Shown here: positions 39,198 to 41,669 of the stretch, piece after piece
How positions within the stretch are numbered: position 1 is the stretch's first letter
Layout: every line of letters begins with the position of its first letter
Assembly (NCBI RefSeq): GCF_009707865.1
Contig: NZ_WMBA01000071.1
Span: 1-41,669 of the forward strand
Source of the DNA: Amycolatopsis pithecellobii
GTDB taxonomy: Bacteria; Actinomycetota; Actinomycetes; Mycobacteriales; Pseudonocardiaceae
Direction of reading: 5' to 3'
Length of the DNA stretch: 41,669 nucleotides
The notes under the pieces: generated by a model
The model's input: only the letters and a program-made list of their open reading frames with translations
What the model was told of the DNA's origin: nothing
Database searches by the model: none
Made by a program: the position numbers and the translations under genes

Positions 39198-40400
39198 CTA
39201 GCTGATCTGGCCGTTGTTGACGATCTTGCCGTTCTCCACTCGGTAGCTCCACACCGGAGTGTCGGACAGCTCGCCCTTCGCGTCCCACTTGAACCTCTTG
39301 GTCAGCCCCTGACCATCGTAGTTCTTGACGTAGTTCAGCAGGCCGGCCCTGTCCTTGATGCCGGTGTCGATGCCCTTGAGCAGGATAGTGGCGACGTCGT
39401 AGCCCTCGGGAGAATACGTACCGGGGTCGGCGCCCTCGGTCGACTTGAACGCGGCGGTGAAGTCCTTGAAGTTGTCTTCCGGCACGCAGGGGCAGGTGAA
39501 GTACGCCTTGCTCGCGCCGGCGCCCGCGCCCTTGACGAACTCGGGGTCCTTCACACCGTCCGGCGCGACGAACTTCGCGGTCACGCCCTTGTCGTTGAGC
39601 TGCTGAGCGAACGGACCGGCCTCCGGGTAGTAGCCCGAGTAGAAGATCGCGTCCGGGTTCTCGGTGGAAATCTTGTTGACCACCGCGGAGAAGTCGGTCT
39701 GACCGGTCTTCACCTTGTCCGAGCAGCTGGCCTTGGCACCCAGTGCCTGGGTGATCTGCGCGGCCAGGCCGGTGCCGTATTCGGAGTCGTCCTCGATGAC
39801 ACACACCTTGTTGGCCTTGAGGGTGTCGGTGAGGAACTTCGCCGCGGCCGGGCCCTGCACCGCGTCGTTGCCCATGCCGCGGAAGAAGGTCTTCCAGCCG
39901 TTGTTCGCCAGCGCGGGGTTGGTCGCCGACGGGGTGACCGTGACGAGACCCGCCTGGTTGAACAGGTTGCCCGCGGCCTTGGACTCACCCGAGAACGGCA
40001 GGCCGACGACACCGATGATGTCGGCCTCGCTGATCACCTGGGTGACGATGCCGGGCGCCTTGTCGGGCTTGCCTTCGGTGTCGAACTGCTTGAGGGTCAC
40101 CTGGCAGCCGGGGTTGGCCTGGTTGTGCTGCTTCACCGCCAGGTCGGCGCCCCGCAGGATGTTCTGGCCCAGCGCCGCGCTCGACCCGTTGATCGTGCCC
40201 GCGTACGCCAGTGAAACACCGGAACAGACGGCCTTGCCGTCGCCCGCCGGGTTCGCCGCGTTGGCGGCCTGCGACGGAGCCGCCGCGGAACCCGTGGTGT
40301 TACCCGATGAGCTGCTGTCGTTTCGTGCCGCGCACGCGCCCAGGACGAGCGATGCGGCGGCCGCCAGCACGATGACTCCGGTGAGTCGTGCTTTTGACAC
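39198..40400 (-). CDS. livK: Branched-chain amino acid ABC transporter, substrate-binding lipoprotein
   Basis: A 400-residue Leu/Ile/Val-binding-type lipoprotein. The signal peptide ends in LVLGAC (lipid anchor Cys). A Ser/Ala/Asn linker follows, then a two-lobed binding domain: GVSLAYAGTINGSSAALGQN, VVGLPFSGESKAAG, FFRGMGNDAVQGPAAAKFLT and FYSGYYPEAGPFAQQL. The GTG at 40400 has GGGAGGA 6 bases upstream; the longer frame adds a nonsense N-terminus. Several Cys in the mature part suggest disulfides. Ligand (branched-chain or other amino acid, or amide) is not certain. Confidence 0.95.
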   Translation of the reverse strand: MSKARLTGVIVLAAAASLVLGACAARNDSSSSGNTTGSAAAPSQAANAANPAGDGKAVCSGVSLAYAGTINGSSAALGQNILRGADLAVKQHNQANPGCQVTLKQFDTEGKPDKAPGIVTQVISEADIIGVVGLPFSGESKAAGNLFNQAGLVTVTPSATNPALANNGWKTFFRGMGNDAVQGPAAAKFLTDTLKANKVCVIEDDSEYGTGLAAQITQALGAKASCSDKVKTGQTDFSAVVNKISTENPDAIFYSGYYPEAGPFAQQLNDKGVTAKFVAPDGVKDPEFVKGAGAGASKAYFTCPCVPEDNFKDFTAAFKSTEGADPGTYSPEGYDVATILLKGIDTGIKDRAGLLNYVKNYDGQGLTKRFKWDAKGELSDTPVWSYRVENGKIVNNGQIS

Positions 40401-40531
40401 TCGTTTCCTCCCAATACCTGTCTGCCGCGGATGGTGCGCGGCTGTTCCCCGTGGCAGGGAACCTGACTGGGCGCAAAACGTAGCCGTCTGAGGAGCGTTA
40501 CACAGCGATACTGGCCGTCTTGTATCCACAT

Positions 40532-40547
40532 CGTGACGCGCATCACA
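40532..40547. promoter_or_regulatory. CRP/GlxR-like binding site upstream of livK
   Basis: On the minus strand it reads TGTGA-TGCGCG-TCACG, matching the CRP consensus TGTGA-N6-TCACA at 9 of 10 fixed positions. It lies about 130 bp upstream of the livK start, in an AT-richer island with no gene. Confidence 0.6.
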
Positions 40548-40566
40548 AAGTTTTATGCAGTGTTTA

Positions 40567-40597
40567 CACCCGGTTGCCGGAAAGCAACAACCGGGTG
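40567..40597 (-). terminator. Terminator hairpin after pdtaR
   Basis: A perfect 10-bp stem CACCCGGTTG/CAACCGGGTG with an 11-base loop, 41 bp beyond the pdtaR stop and upstream of the livK promoter region. A weaker GTTACCC/GGGTTAAC repeat lies nearer the stop. Confidence 0.7.
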
Positions 40598-40638
40598 CTC
40601 GACGGATAGTAGTACTGCGTTACCCCAAATGGGTTAAC

Positions 40639-41259
40639 TCAGGGGCGTTGACCGATGCTTTCGACCACTGCCTGTGCGACCGCCTTCATGGTGGTGCGCC
40701 GGTCCATCGCGGTGCGCTGGATCCAGCGGAAGGCGTCCGGCTCGGACAGTCCCTGCCTGCTCATCAGCAGGCCCTTGGCCCGGTCGATGATCTTGCGGGT
40801 CTCCAGCCGGTCGGTGAGTCCCGCGACCTCGGCCTCGAGTGCCTGCAGCTCGGAGAAACGGCTGATGGCGAGCTCGATGGCGGGCACGAGGTCACGTTTG
40901 GCGAAGGGTTTGACCAGGTAGGCCATGGTGCCCGCGTCACGGGCGCGCTCGACCAGGTCACGCTGGCTGAACGCGGTCAGAATGACCACGGGCGCGACCC
41001 GGTCACCGGTGATCTTGGACGCGGCCTCGATGCCATCCAGTTTCGGCATCTTGACGTCCAGGATCACCAGGTCGGGCTTGAGTTCGGTGGCGAGCTTGAT
41101 GGCTTCTTCGCCATCGCCCGCCTCGCCCACGACCTGGTAGCCCTCTTCGCGCAGCATTTCGACAAGGTCAAGCCGGATAAGCGCTTCGTCTTCGGCGACG
41201 AGCACCCTACGCTGCGGCTCGGTGGCGACACCGCCTGCCTCGGCAGCCTGTTCGGTCAC
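40639..41259 (-). CDS. pdtaR: ANTAR-domain response regulator (PdtaR family)
   Basis: A 206-residue regulator. The receiver has VAEDEALIR, phospho-acceptor D68 in VILDVKMP, and Lys in YLVKPFAKRDL. A coiled-coil linker leads to the C-terminal ANTAR RNA-binding domain (LETRKIIDRAKGLLMSRQGL, then SEPDAFRWIQRTAMDRRTTM). ANTAR proteins bind paired hexaloop hairpins in mRNA leaders and act by antitermination or translational control. The GTG at 41259 has GGAGGA 6 bases upstream. In mycobacteria pdtaR (Rv1626) pairs with kinase PdtaS encoded elsewhere; no kinase adjoins it here. Confidence 0.95.
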   Translation of the reverse strand: MTEQAAEAGGVATEPQRRVLVAEDEALIRLDLVEMLREEGYQVVGEAGDGEEAIKLATELKPDLVILDVKMPKLDGIEAASKITGDRVAPVVILTAFSQRDLVERARDAGTMAYLVKPFAKRDLVPAIELAISRFSELQALEAEVAGLTDRLETRKIIDRAKGLLMSRQGLSEPDAFRWIQRTAMDRRTTMKAVAQAVVESIGQRP

Positions 41260-41457
41260 CGGGGTCCTCCTGCGTGCTCGACGGAACGGGGATGCGGCGT
41301 ACCGCGGAACATGAGCCTACCGGGAACGATGCAGAACGTGAGATGGCGTTCACCACGTGGGGCCCGGAGGGTCTGCAGGCGCTTGGAGGAGCGTGGTTAC
41401 ACAGGGCTACCCCGCCTGTCTCGGGCGGAAGGACGCCGCGTAAAGTCTGACGGCGCC
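41260..41457. other. Spacer between pdtaR and the tRNA gene
   Basis: No gene seen. TAAAGT at 41441-41446, 11 bp before the tRNA, is a plausible -10 box for the tRNA; the -35 is not clear. The divergent pdtaR promoter should also lie here. Confidence 0.4.
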
Positions 41458-41531
41458 GCCCCCGTAGCCCAACTGGCAGAGGCAACGGATTCAAAACCCG
41501 TCCAGTGTGAGTTCGAATCTCACCGGGGGCA
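41458..41531 (+). tRNA. tRNA-Leu (CAA anticodon) with class I variable loop
   Basis: A 74-base cloverleaf. The acceptor arms are GCCCCCG/CGGGGGC with discriminator A. The D arm GCC..GGC carries TGG in its loop. The anticodon arm ACGGA-TTCAAAA-CCCGT has anticodon CAA and a 31-39 A/C mismatch. A 5-base variable loop follows, then the T arm GTGAG-TTCGAAT-CTCAC. CCA is not encoded. The anticodon reads TTG (Leu), yet the long variable arm of class II leucine tRNAs is absent. From memory, mycobacterial leuX beside pdtaR has the same build, so the isotype call follows the anticodon. Confidence 0.85.
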
Positions 41532-41549
41532 CTCCCCTAGACCTGCTCA

Positions 41550-41589
41550 GATCGGCCCCTCATCTGCATGAATGCGGTGAGGGGCGATC
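41550..41589 (+). terminator. Terminator hairpin after the tRNA
   Basis: GATCGGCCCCTCA (41550-41562) pairs with TGAGGGGCGATC (41578-41589), with one bulged G. An inner GCAT/ATGC pairing sits in the loop, and TTGTCTTC follows. The remaining 80 bases of the window show nothing I can assign. Confidence 0.75.
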
Positions 41590-41669
41590 TTGTCTTCTCC
41601 GGCTGGCTCCGGTCCAACCCGGCCGCACCCGGCCATTTCCCCCCTATTCGCCCCCGAGCTCCCCCTAGT

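Overview
This is a high-GC actinobacterial chromosome segment, most likely from the Pseudonocardiales (an Amycolatopsis-like genome; genus is an inference). Evidence: GTG and TTG starts are frequent, GTGA/ATGA stop-start overlaps are common, and several gene neighbourhoods match mycobacterial ones: pgsA-like/gcvH/garA/merR/DUF151/merR, and pdtaR beside a tRNA-Leu(CAA). All calls come from reading the sequence and its translations; no database was searched.

Layout. 1-1314: 3' part of a repeat-rich membrane protein. 1327-6525 (minus strand): a glycine-metabolism/regulation block: CDP-alcohol phosphatidyltransferase, GcvH, the FHA protein GarA, two MerR regulators and a DUF151 protein. A tandem glycine riboswitch with an intrinsic terminator follows. 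The gene after the riboswitch is an aldo/keto reductase, not the gcvP expected from mycobacterial synteny. 6573-7932: a small protein and two tandem lipoproteins sharing a four-Cys pattern. 7937-11297: acyl-CoA synthetase plus enoyl-CoA hydratase, with a divergent alpha/beta hydrolase. 11322-12966: siroheme synthase CysG and an ankyrin protein. 12977-15154: the zinc-independent ribosomal protein operon rpmB-rpmG-rpsN-rpsR, divergent from a CobW-family protein across a Zur-box-like site. 15189-19351: meta-cleavage lower-pathway genes (acetaldehyde dehydrogenase, hydroxy-oxovalerate aldolase), a GPH-type transporter and a divergent IclR regulator. 19435-21698: a degenerate HATPase-like protein, a FolP2-like protein and a TetR regulator.

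21925-33033: rpsA and polA on the same strand, separated by an accessory block. The block holds a methyltransferase/GNAT pair, a three-gene operon (degenerate ABC-type ATPase, YhgE/Pip membrane protein, TetR) with a clear operator, a Rossmann protein, and an alpha/beta-hydrolase homologue lacking its nucleophile. That homologue is preceded by an upstream ORF and a hairpin that could gate translation. 33096-35382: a hotdog thioesterase and a NarL-type two-component system. 35422-40400: a complete branched-chain amino-acid ABC importer, livK-H-M-G-F, with a CRP-like site upstream and a strong hairpin between livK and livH. 40639-41531: the ANTAR response regulator PdtaR and a tRNA with a leucine anticodon but a short class I variable loop.

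Cross-cutting observations. A composite hairpin element occurs twice, each time starting exactly at the stop codon of a minus-strand gene (3301-3440 and 21786-21928), with gene-specific outer arms and a conserved core. A 13-bp near-palindrome, GTCC-N5-GGAC, recurs across the window in several reading frames. The best candidates for undescribed biology are the displaced glycine riboswitch, the stop-codon repeat element, the uORF/hairpin in front of the nucleophile-less hydrolase, and the pseudo-ABC/YhgE operon.
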